6,826 bases of DNA from Coriobacteriia bacterium (GCA_030652345.1 JAUSAU010000084.1:1-6826), one strand, 5' to 3'; counted from the stretch's first letter, positions 1 to 5,146 are shown. The notes: generated by a model not told the origin, from the sequence alone. Numbers and translations: made by a program.

Positions 1-312
1 GGCGAAGGCAGGCTGGTTCTTGGTGGGATCGTCGACGGGCTCATCGAGTACACGCATGTCCACTTCGCAGCTGAGGAGCGCTTCTTCGTCGCCTACGACT
101 ATCCGGAGGCCGCGGCGCACAAGGCGCAGCACGACGAGTTCGTGACGAAGGTGACGGACTTCCGCGGCGGCCTCGATCAGGGTCGCCTCATGCTCACCCT
201 CGAGGTCATGGACTTCCTGAGCGAGTGGCTCGTCGGTCACATCCAGGGCAGCGACCGGGAGTATGTGCCGTACCTCCGCGGGGGGAGCGGGCACGGATTG
301 CCTACGGCGTGA
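1..312 (+). CDS. Bacteriohemerythrin-like protein (5' end missing)
   Basis: The last 103 residues of a hemerythrin-domain protein; the start lies left of the window. Such proteins hold a non-haem di-iron centre that binds oxygen reversibly, serving in oxygen sensing, delivery or scavenging. Visible residues fit the family's ligand spacing exactly: H21 and E25 (in HVHFAAEE), H40, H44 (HKAQH), H80 and D85 (GHIQGSD), giving steps of +4, +15, +4, +36 and +5. The first histidine ligand would lie upstream. About 13 residues follow D85, so the visible end looks like a normal single-domain C terminus; whether a sensor or chemotaxis domain precedes it cannot be seen. The stop codon lies inside the 3' end of the convergent gene. 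Domain identity is secure from the ligands; the physiological role is inferred only. Confidence 0.9.
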   Translation, partial: GEGRLVLGGIVDGLIEYTHVHFAAEERFFVAYDYPEAAAHKAQHDEFVTKVTDFRGGLDQGRLMLTLEVMDFLSEWLVGHIQGSDREYVPYLRGGSGHGLPTA

Positions 313-1381
313 GTGCCCGCAGCTCGATCCACTGGGCCGGCGTCGTACCAGCCCAGTCGTAGAGGCCCGCACCGAGGATCCCGGTCTCGCGGGCGGCGCG
401 GACGAAGCCGCGCACCTCGGCCGGCGTGGACTTGTCGGTGAGCCCGCCGATCAGGTTGATCGGCATCGCGGCGCAGCCGGGTTGTGCACGCAGGATCCGT
501 ACGTTCGCGAGCGCATCCGCGTACGCGGCCGCCTCGCCCTTGCCGTGATACGTGTAGTACGCCATGGGGACGAAGATGTCGTAGACCCCGGCCACCTTCT
601 CATACGGGAACGGTCGCCAGTAGCCGCCGGTCTTCGCGAGGCCGACCGGCGAGGGGATGATCGCCCCGAGGGGGTAGTCCGGCCCCGCGATCTCGCGGAT
701 CTGGGCCGACAACGTTGCCAGCGCGGAGTTCCGTGCGCTCACGGGCTTCAGCGCGGGGGATTCGATGTCCAGCGCGAAGGAGTCGAACTGCTGGCCTTCG
801 GCGGTCTGGAAGCGGATCGCCTCGGCGCACCGCTGGTAGTCGAGAAGCGGGCGCTCCAACGTCGGCAGGTACCAGGCGATCACCTTGATGTCCCGCGCGT
901 GCGCCTCGCGGATGAAGACCTGCATGGCCGCCGGGTCCTTGATCGCGACCGCGGCGCCCGAGTTGCCCGTCTCGATGAAGAGAGCCTTCACTCCGTGCGC
1001 CGCCATATCGTCGACGGCCGCCACGGGGTTCTTCCACGCGCCCGTGTCGTAGATATCGACCCAGGCGGAGAGCCCGCGGTATGCGGCGACGGATCGCCCC
1101 GACGGCGAGATGCTCGGGTCGGTCGGGACGACGGAGCCGGTGGGGACCACCGTGCCGGTGGGTGATGCGGGAGCCGTGACGGTCACCGACTGCGTGACCT
1201 CAGGGGATGGGAGGGGCACCGCCGGGGTCGCGGTCTCTTCGCGGGTCGCGGCGCGCGGCGCGGGCGCGGCGTTCAGCCCGACCAACGTGACCACCGCCCA
1301 GCCGCCGCCGAGTACGACGACGAGCGCGATCGCGGTCAGGCCGAGATGCAGTACCTCGCGGGTACGTCGACGTGTGGCCAT
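302..1381 (-). CDS. Secreted or anchored TIM-barrel protein, putative glycoside hydrolase
   Basis: A 359-residue protein. Residues 3-8 are basic (TRRRTR), followed by a hydrophobic stretch at about 10-36, which acts as a signal peptide or membrane anchor (possible cleavage near the AAPAPRA at 38-44). Residues 45-100 form a Thr/Pro/Ser/Val-rich linker with a short internal repeat (GTVVPT, GSVVPT). From about 101 on there is a barrel-like domain with strand motifs ALFIET, IKVIAWYLP, FALDIESP (D205, E207) and IFVPMAYYTY, resembling the DUF4015/GHL-type putative glycoside hydrolases. The acidic pair after the hydrophobic strand could be catalytic, but that is inference; the substrate is unknown. 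The ATG start is chosen because AAGGAG (1389-1394 on the complement) sits 7 bases from it; a GTG two codons upstream would be only 1 base away. It is convergent with the hemerythrin gene and divergent from the methyltransferase gene, and probably acts outside the membrane. Confidence 0.75.
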   Translation of the reverse strand: MATRRRTREVLHLGLTAIALVVVLGGGWAVVTLVGLNAAPAPRAATREETATPAVPLPSPEVTQSVTVTAPASPTGTVVPTGSVVPTDPSISPSGRSVAAYRGLSAWVDIYDTGAWKNPVAAVDDMAAHGVKALFIETGNSGAAVAIKDPAAMQVFIREAHARDIKVIAWYLPTLERPLLDYQRCAEAIRFQTAEGQQFDSFALDIESPALKPVSARNSALATLSAQIREIAGPDYPLGAIIPSPVGLAKTGGYWRPFPYEKVAGVYDIFVPMAYYTYHGKGEAAAYADALANVRILRAQPGCAAMPINLIGGLTDKSTPAEVRGFVRAARETGILGAGLYDWAGTTPAQWIELRALTP

Positions 1382-1402
1382 GCGCACACTCCTTCTCCCG
1401 CC

Positions 1403-1408
1403 ATTCTA
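1403..1408 (-). promoter_or_regulatory. Candidate -10 box for the minus-strand secreted protein gene
   Basis: On the minus strand this reads TAGAAT, one mismatch from TATAAT, and lies 21 bases upstream of the ATG. Transcription would start around 1396-1397, giving a very short leader that barely contains the ribosome-binding site. No convincing -35 box is present at 16-18 bases. The call is tentative. Confidence 0.3.
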
Positions 1409-1467
1409 CGTCCGTGGGGCGCTCCGTGCGGGCGGACGATCGTGTGGCGGATCGGACCGCGGATGAC

Positions 1468-1473
1468 TACTCT
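1468..1473 (+). promoter_or_regulatory. Candidate -10 box for the methyltransferase gene
   Basis: TACTCT fits TAnnnT and ends 62 bases before the ATG at 1535, close to the 58-60 base spacing at the rpmE, thyX and prfA promoters. A TG lies upstream but is one base further away than in a standard extended -10, and there is no recognisable -35. Low confidence on its own; the similar distance is its main support. Confidence 0.25.
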
Positions 1474-1534
1474 GAGAACCGTTCGCCGTCGAAGGTCGAA
1501 CGAACCGCCCTCCTCCACGCCGACGGGAGCGAGC

Positions 1535-1995
1535 ATGGACTTCCTCGAGACGAAGGTACCGCCTCCCGTGGTCACACTGCTGCTCGCCGTCGCGATGTGG
1601 GCGGTATCCCGGGTGACGCCGGGCTTCGGCATGCCGGCGGGGGCCTCGTCGGTCGCCGCTCTGGCGTTCTTCGTCGCGGGGGTGATCGTCATCGCCGCGG
1701 GGGCATGTCGTTCGTCCGTGCCCGGACCTCGATGAACCCGATGAGCCCGCAGTCGGCCACGACGCTGGTGACGACGGGGATCTACCGGTTCACACGGAAC
1801 CCCATGTACCTCGCGGATCTGCTGTTCCTGCTGTCGTGGGGTACGTATCTCGGCAGCCCGGTCGCTCTGCTCGGTGCCCCGGCGTTCGTGCTCTACATCG
1901 ACCGCTTCCAGATCTCGGTCGAAGAGCGCGTGATGGCGGAGCTCTTCGGTCAGCAGTACGAGGAGTACCGCGCGCTCGTGCGCCGCTGGCTCTGA
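1535..1995 (+). pseudogene. Isoprenylcysteine/phospholipid methyltransferase family membrane protein, frameshifted
   Basis: Two adjoining reading frames together encode one small integral-membrane methyltransferase of the ICMT/PEMT superfamily. The first part (ATG 1535, GGGAG at 1525-1529) carries two hydrophobic segments and, unshifted, would stop at 1735 after 66 residues. The second part, in the -1 frame, carries the family signature: [28 protein letters not shown], a long hydrophobic segment, then [20 protein letters not shown] and a terminal VRRWL. The frames join at the run of five G at 1699-1703. Adding one G restores a continuous 153-residue protein, a normal family length, reading AAGGMSF across the join. 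All conserved C-terminal motifs are intact, so this is either a recent inactivating indel, a sequencing error in a homopolymer, or slippage. The family transfers methyl groups from S-adenosylmethionine; the bacterial substrate is not known here. The downstream half could start alone at ATG 1705, but lacking the first membrane segments. Confidence 0.8.
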
Positions 1996-2019
1996 GAGGG
2001 CGCGGCGCGCCGTCTGCGT

Positions 2020-2049
2020 TTGTCCACCACCCGTCGCGTGTGCTACTAT
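2020..2049 (+). promoter_or_regulatory. rpmE promoter (-35 TTGTCC, extended -10 TGCTACTAT)
   Basis: TTGTCC at 2020-2025 and TACTAT at 2044-2049 are separated by 18 bases, each matching 4 of 6 consensus positions. A TG at 2041-2042 gives an extended -10. It lies 25 bases after the methyltransferase stop and ends 60 bases before the rpmE ATG, so transcription should start near 2056. This is the best-formed housekeeping promoter in the window. Confidence 0.65.
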
Positions 2050-2063
2050 CGCGCGGCTGTCGA

Positions 2064-2086
2064 GCGCCCGGTCGGAAACCGTGCGC
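2064..2086 (+). promoter_or_regulatory. Leader hairpin before rpmE, candidate L31 autoregulatory element
   Basis: In the predicted rpmE leader, GCGC (2064-2067) pairs with GCGC (2083-2086) and CGGT (2069-2072) pairs with ACCG (2078-2081). A single C/U mismatch lies between the two helices and CGGAA forms the loop. The structure ends 8 bases before the GGAGG ribosome-binding site at 2095-2099. Ribosomal-protein leaders for L31 have been described in actinobacteria, including coriobacterial types (recalled, not checked against a model). Binding of L31 here, controlling its own translation, is an inference from position and shape. Confidence 0.4.
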
Positions 2087-2108
2087 GCCCAAACGGAGGA
2101 TGAGACCC

Positions 2109-2582
2109 ATGCGCGATGCAATCCACCCGAACTACGTCGAGTCCACGGTCCACTGTTCCTGCGGGAACAAGTTCGTGACTCGTTCCACCAAGAACGAACT
2201 CCACGTCGAACTCTGCAACAAGTGCCACCCGTTCTACACCGGCCAGCAGAAGTTCGTCGACACCGGCGGACGCGTCCAGCGCTTCTCCGACAAGTTCGGC
2301 GGCGCCGCCGAGGCCCTGCTCGCCAAGGAGGCCAAGGCCAAGGAAGCGCGTCAGAAGGCGCACGACGAGGCAGCCGCCGTGGCGAAGGTCGCCCGCGAGG
2401 CCAAGGAGAAGGAAGAGGCGCTCAAGGCCGAGAAGGCCGCCGCGCGTGCTCCCAAGGCCGAGGCCGCTCCCGCCGAGGACGTCGCTGAGGAGGCTGTCGA
2501 GGAGACGGTCGCCGAGGTCGCCGATGACGCCGTCGAGGCCCCCGTCGCCGACGAGGCGCCCGCCGAGGAGTCCGCGGAGTAA
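2109..2582 (+). CDS. rpmE: Ribosomal protein L31 with long C-terminal extension
   Basis: Encodes large-subunit ribosomal protein L31 (bL31), which sits at the subunit interface near the central protuberance. Residues 1-64 are the conserved domain: MRDAIHPNY at the start, the zinc-binding pairs C16/C18 (CSCGNKF) and C36/C39 ([10 protein letters not shown]), and the [10 protein letters not shown] end. All four cysteines are present, so this is the zinc-containing form. The protein is 157 residues, roughly twice the usual length. Residues 66-113 are an Ala/Lys/Glu/Arg-rich probable helix, and 114-157 are an Ala/Glu/Asp/Val/Pro-rich acidic tail with no basic residue after K116. The ATG at 2109 is preferred over an in-frame ATG at 2100 because GGAGG (2095-2099) is 9 bases from the former and abuts the latter. 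It has its own promoter and a following hairpin terminator candidate. Rho, often upstream of rpmE, is not here. Confidence 0.95.
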   Translation: MRDAIHPNYVESTVHCSCGNKFVTRSTKNELHVELCNKCHPFYTGQQKFVDTGGRVQRFSDKFGGAAEALLAKEAKAKEARQKAHDEAAAVAKVAREAKEKEEALKAEKAAARAPKAEAAPAEDVAEEAVEETVAEVADDAVEAPVADEAPAEESAE

Positions 2583-2598
2583 AGTCCGCCGCACCGAT

Positions 2599-2607
2599 TG
2601 CTATGAT
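2599..2607 (+). promoter_or_regulatory. Candidate extended -10 of thyX (TGCTATGAT)
   Basis: TATGAT at 2602-2607 matches 5 of 6 positions of the -10 consensus and is preceded by TGC, forming an extended -10. It lies 17 bases after the rpmE stop and ends 58 bases before the thyX ATG. No good -35 is present at 16-18 bases spacing, as is common with extended -10 promoters. Transcription would start near 2614, inside the left arm of the following hairpin. Confidence 0.45.
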
Positions 2608-2609
2608 GG

Positions 2610-2639
2610 GGAGGCGGGGCCGTATCCGGCTCCGCCTCC
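2610..2639 (+). terminator. Strong GC hairpin after rpmE, probable terminator or thyX leader stem
   Basis: The arms are 2610-2622 (GGAGGCGGGGCCG) and 2627-2639 (CGGCTCCGCCTCC). They pair over 13 positions, 12 Watson-Crick and one G-U, with a four-base TATC loop. TTTCATT follows, so the U-tract is short and interrupted. It lies 27 bases after the rpmE stop, which suits an intrinsic terminator, yet it overlaps the predicted thyX start site. If transcription begins near 2614, the inner nine pairs remain as a hairpin at the 5' end of the thyX mRNA. Confidence 0.6.
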
Positions 2640-2664
2640 TTTCATTCAGGGAAGGCTGTGCTCC

Positions 2665-3345
2665 ATGGACGTCCGCCTGCTCAACCACACGCCCGACCCG
2701 GAGCGCGCCATCGCAGCGGCGGCGCGGCTGTGCTACGCACCGGTCGGAGCCGCGGAGCTGCTCGAGACGATGACCGATGAGTCGATCCGTCGCGTACTCA
2801 AGACGGTCATCACCTCGGGCCACACCTCCACGCTCGAGCACGCGAGCTACACGTTCGCCATCGACGGCGTGTCTCGCGCGATGACGCATCAGCTCGTGCG
2901 GCATCGCCTCGCGTCGTACAACCAGCAGTCGCAGCGCTACGTGAGCTACGACGACCCGTCGTTCGTCATCCCGCCCGACATCGATGCGGACCCCGGCAAG
3001 CGCACCGCCTTCATCACGGCGTGCGGCGATGCCTTCATGACGTACCGGGTGCTGCTCGACGCGGGAGTGCCTGCGGAGGACGCGCGCTATCTGCTCCCCA
3101 ACGCGATGGAGACCAAGATCGTGGTCACCATGAACGTCCGCGAACTGCTGCACTTCTTCGAGTTGCGATGCTGCCGGCGGGCACAGTGGGAGATCCGCGC
3201 GGTGGCGCTACGCATGCTCGAGCTGGCGGAACCGACCGCACCGTACATATTCATGGACGCCGGCGCTTCCTGCCGCAGCGGCGCGTGCCGCGAGGGCAAG
3301 ATGACGTGCGGCGACCCCTACCCGAAGGCGCCGAAACGTGACTGA
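2665..3345 (+). CDS. thyX: Flavin-dependent thymidylate synthase
   Basis: ThyX makes dTMP from dUMP using methylenetetrahydrofolate as carbon donor and NADPH-reduced FAD, a cytosolic step in DNA precursor synthesis. The 226-residue product has the usual length and the ThyX signature RHRLASYNQQS at 79-89 (the RHRx7S motif that binds dUMP and flavin). It also has the conserved SGHTSTLEHASYTF region (51-64) and the block LPNAMETKIVVTMNVREL followed by FFELRCCRRAQWEIR, which contains the substrate-contacting arginines. The C terminus carries a cysteine group, C203-x4-C208-x6-C215, besides C169/C170, as I recall from clostridial-type ThyX. ATG 2665 has a GGGAAGG element at 2649-2655, 9 bases away. 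The gene overlaps the DUF1385 gene by 8 bases, so the two are probably co-transcribed. No ThyA is visible in the window. Confidence 0.95.
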   Translation: MDVRLLNHTPDPERAIAAAARLCYAPVGAAELLETMTDESIRRVLKTVITSGHTSTLEHASYTFAIDGVSRAMTHQLVRHRLASYNQQSQRYVSYDDPSFVIPPDIDADPGKRTAFITACGDAFMTYRVLLDAGVPAEDARYLLPNAMETKIVVTMNVRELLHFFELRCCRRAQWEIRAVALRMLELAEPTAPYIFMDAGASCRSGACREGKMTCGDPYPKAPKRD

Positions 3346-4393
3346 CGAGATGCTCGAGACCGTGCCCGGCGCGGCGGATCCCGCTGACGGAGTGCCCGCT
3401 GCTGTCGTGGAGCACCTGCACGCGCCCGGGGCGACCCATATCGGCGGCCAGGCGCTGCTCGAGGGCGTCATGATGCGCGGCAAGCTCAACTGGGCGGTCG
3501 CCGTGCGCAAGGCGGACGGCGAGATCTACATCGAGGAGCATCCGCTGCCCGGCGGAGTGAAGACCGGCTGGAAGAAGTGGCCGATCGCCCGCGGCGTGTG
3601 GGCCATGTACGAGACCCTCGCTCTCTCGATGAAGGCGTTCGGGATCGCCGCCCAGTTCGCCGGAGGCGAGGAGGAAGAGGAGCAGCTCACCTCCAAGGAG
3701 ATCGCCTGGACCATGGTCGCGGGCGTCGCCCTGGCCGTCGTCACCTTCATCATCATCCCGGCCGTGCTCACCAACCTCGTGGTGGGCAACTCGCTGGACC
3801 GCCCCGTCACCTGGAACGTCGTCGACGGCATCCTGCGCCTCGTCGTGTTCTTCATCTACATCTGGGGCGTCGGGTTCGTCCCGGACATCAAGCGCGTGTT
3901 CGCCTACCACGGCGCCGAGCACAAGACCATCCACGCGTACGAGCACGGCGTGCCGCTCGAGCCGGAGTCGATCCAGCGCTACGGTACCCTGCACGTCCGC
4001 TGCGGCACGGCGTTCCTGCTCATGGTCATGGTCATCGCGATCCTCGTGTTCTCGCTGGTGCCGGGGAAGGCCATCCTGGGCTCCATGGGAGTGAGCGCTT
4101 CGTGGGCGGTCGTGCTGTTCAACATCGCGATCCGCATCGTGCTGCTGCCGGTCGTGGCGGGACTGGCGTATGAGATCACCGTCAAGTGGGCCGGCAACCG
4201 GCCGGACAACCCGTTCGTGAAGGTCCTGCTGTGGCCGGGCATGCAGATGCAGCGCATGACGACCCGTGAGCCCGACGACGGTATGGTCGAGGTCGCCGTG
4301 GCCGCGCTCAAGGCCGTAGCCGATGCCGAGGCACGGGCAGCTGCCGGCACCGGCGACGTGCCGGCCGTCGGGCCGGAGCCCATCGGCGCGTAG
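3338..4393 (+). CDS. DUF1385 (YqhQ-like) membrane protein
   Basis: A 351-residue membrane protein of the DUF1385 family, whose biochemical function is not established. Family signatures are GGQALLEGVMMRG at 36-48, YHGAEHKTIHAYEHG at 190-204 and HVRCGTAFLL at 219-228; the histidines, glutamate and cysteine suggest a possible metal or active site, which is inference. Hydrophobic segments lie at about 123-147, 159-181, 223-243 and 254-277, giving four or so membrane spans with the GAEHK motif between the second and third. Residues 1-30 are a non-conserved acidic/Ala-Pro leader, and the last 25 or so are Ala/Gly/Pro-rich. The GTG start at 3338 is chosen for GAAGG at 3324-3328 (9 bases away); ATG 3350 in the same frame lacks a site. 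The start lies within thyX, suggesting translational coupling. Its place near prfA and prmC matches a neighbourhood shared with Firmicutes. Confidence 0.9.
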   Translation: MTDEMLETVPGAADPADGVPAAVVEHLHAPGATHIGGQALLEGVMMRGKLNWAVAVRKADGEIYIEEHPLPGGVKTGWKKWPIARGVWAMYETLALSMKAFGIAAQFAGGEEEEEQLTSKEIAWTMVAGVALAVVTFIIIPAVLTNLVVGNSLDRPVTWNVVDGILRLVVFFIYIWGVGFVPDIKRVFAYHGAEHKTIHAYEHGVPLEPESIQRYGTLHVRCGTAFLLMVMVIAILVFSLVPGKAILGSMGVSASWAVVLFNIAIRIVLLPVVAGLAYEITVKWAGNRPDNPFVKVLLWPGMQMQRMTTREPDDGMVEVAVAALKAVADAEARAAAGTGDVPAVGPEPIGA

Positions 4394-4412
4394 GTGACCG
4401 CCGCTCCAGCGG

Positions 4413-4441
4413 TTGACCGTGTCACACCACCGGCGTAGTGT
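4413..4441 (+). promoter_or_regulatory. mazEF promoter (TTGACC-17-TAGTGT)
   Basis: TTGACC at 4413-4418 matches 5 of 6 positions of the -35 consensus. TAGTGT at 4436-4441 fits TAnnnT at the optimal 17-base spacing. The -10 ends 34 bases before the antitoxin ATG. The spacer contains the small palindrome GTGTCACAC (4419-4427). A second possible -10, TACACT at 4453-4458, is close to the start codon and less likely. Confidence 0.5.
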
Positions 4442-4459
4442 CGCCTTGTATGTACACTA
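4436..4459. promoter_or_regulatory. Inverted repeat, candidate antitoxin operator
   Basis: TAGTGT at 4436-4441 and ACACTA at 4454-4459 form a perfect 6-base inverted repeat with a 12-base spacer. The left arm is itself the -10 box of the mazEF promoter. GTGT/ACAC half-sites recur at 4419-4422, 4424-4427, 4438-4441 and 4454-4457. TATGTA is also directly repeated at 4449 and 4458, nine bases apart, in an AT-rich patch unlike its surroundings. Ribbon-helix-helix antitoxins typically bind such paired half-sites and repress their own operon; binding here is inferred. Confidence 0.45.
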
Positions 4460-4475
4460 TGTATGGGGTGATGCC

Positions 4476-4727
4476 ATGGCCGAGTACACCACCAAGCCCG
4501 CGCAGTTCCGCCTGCCCTCATGGGCGCATGAGTTCCTCGCGCAGGAGTCGGCCGCGGGCGGTGTGACGAAGACCGACGTGGTCGTCGAGGCGCTGGAGAC
4601 ACTCAGGGAGAAGCGCTTCTCCGAGCTGATGGCCGAGGGCTACCGCATCTGCGGCGACCTGATCCTCGAAGAGGTCCGTGAGTGGGACGCCACGCTCGCT
4701 GACGGATTGGAGGATGAGGACTGGTGA
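4476..4727 (+). CDS. MazE-like antitoxin, ribbon-helix-helix type
   Basis: An 83-residue antitoxin that should neutralise the adjacent MazF-type toxin and repress the operon. Residues 1-45 look like a short DNA-binding ribbon-helix-helix domain (a strand around QFRLP, then a helix at about 15-25 and a second helix starting at TKTDVVVEALETLREKR). The C-terminal half has LMAEGYRICGDLILEEVREW and an acidic end, EDEDW. This resembles the toxin-binding tail of CopG-like antitoxins paired with MazF, in which an acidic aromatic-ended peptide occupies the toxin's RNA groove. It differs from the AbrB-fold MazE of E. coli. ATG 4476 is chosen because GGGG at 4465-4468 is 7 bases upstream and conserved-looking sequence begins there; earlier in-frame alternatives would fall within the promoter. 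Its stop overlaps the toxin start by one base, a classic coupled pair. Confidence 0.8.
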   Translation: MAEYTTKPAQFRLPSWAHEFLAQESAAGGVTKTDVVVEALETLREKRFSELMAEGYRICGDLILEEVREWDATLADGLEDEDW

Positions 4728-5071
4728 TGCGCCCGAGACGAGGCGAGATCTACTGGACCGAGTTCGATCCGGTGGTCGGGTGTGAGATGGGGAAGACGCG
4801 TCCGGCGGTCGTGGTGCAGAACGATGAGGGGAACCGCAATTCGCCGACCACCATCGTGGTGACGGTGACCTCACGGCTCCTGGGTCTGCGATACCCGTTC
4901 ATCGTGGAGGTTCCGGAGGGGCTCCTGCCGAAGCCGTCGGTCGTCAACTGCGCTCACATCCGCACGGTCGACACGGCCCGCGTCAGACCCGGCAGGATCG
5001 CCACGCTCGACGAGGCGACGATGGACAGGGTGGACGACGCCCTTGCAGCCTCGCTCGGTCTGGGCCGCTGA
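4727..5071 (+). CDS. MazF/PemK-family endoribonuclease toxin
   Basis: A 114-residue toxin of the MazF/PemK family, which cleaves single-stranded RNA at short sequence-specific sites and halts growth when its antitoxin is degraded. Family motifs run in order: RGEIYWTEFDP (5-15), GCEMGKTRPAVVVQND (18-33), N36, SPTTIVVTVTS (39-49), and the C-terminal IRTVDTARV and LDEATMDRVDDAL. R25 and T48 fall at the positions corresponding to the catalytic pair of Bacillus subtilis MazF, so the toxin looks active. The length is typical. ATG 4727 overlaps the antitoxin TGA (TGATG) and has GAGGA at 4716-4720 6 bases away; a GTG at 4724 would add one residue and has GGAGGA at 4709-4714, so that start is also possible. 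The prfA promoter candidate begins 9 bases after the stop codon. The cleavage sequence cannot be predicted from sequence. Confidence 0.92.
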   Translation: MRPRRGEIYWTEFDPVVGCEMGKTRPAVVVQNDEGNRNSPTTIVVTVTSRLLGLRYPFIVEVPEGLLPKPSVVNCAHIRTVDTARVRPGRIATLDEATMDRVDDALAASLGLGR

Positions 5072-5079
5072 ACCTCCCG

Positions 5080-5088
5080 TGCTACCCT
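5080..5088 (+). promoter_or_regulatory. Candidate extended -10 of prfA (TGCTACCCT)
   Basis: TACCCT at 5083-5088 fits TAnnnT and is preceded by TGC, the same TGCTA core seen before rpmE and thyX. It ends 59 bases before the prfA ATG. No -35 box is recognisable at normal spacing. It would allow prfA-prmC to be transcribed independently of mazEF. Confidence 0.4.
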
Positions 5089-5146
5089 TGTGCCCGCGAT
5101 ATCCCCGGGCCCGCGTGCGCCCGCATCACTGAAGAAGGACGATCCC

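Noticed and set aside
263..1165. Long open frame on the plus strand opposite the secreted barrel protein
   Set aside because: Arg/Gly/Asp-rich translation without any domain; it is the antisense shadow of a gene with a signal peptide, linker and barrel motifs, and has no ribosome-binding site.
2301..2579. Repetitive GAGGCC/AAGGCC-like sequence at the end of rpmE as a DNA repeat array
   Set aside because: The period is irregular; it reflects Ala/Lys/Glu codons of the L31 tail rather than tandem DNA repeats.
3251..3994. Long minus-strand open frame opposite the DUF1385 gene
   Set aside because: Low-complexity Asp/His/Gly/Arg translation, no start signal, and the plus strand carries conserved family motifs.
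4397..4413. Small inverted repeat ACCGC...GCGGT after the DUF1385 gene as a terminator
   Set aside because: Only five pairs and no U-tract follows; too weak to call, and it adjoins the mazEF -35 box.
5091..5124. Three copies of GCCCGC in the prfA leader as a regulatory repeat
   Set aside because: Spacing is irregular (17 and 10 bases) and the hexamer is expected by chance in such GC-rich sequence.
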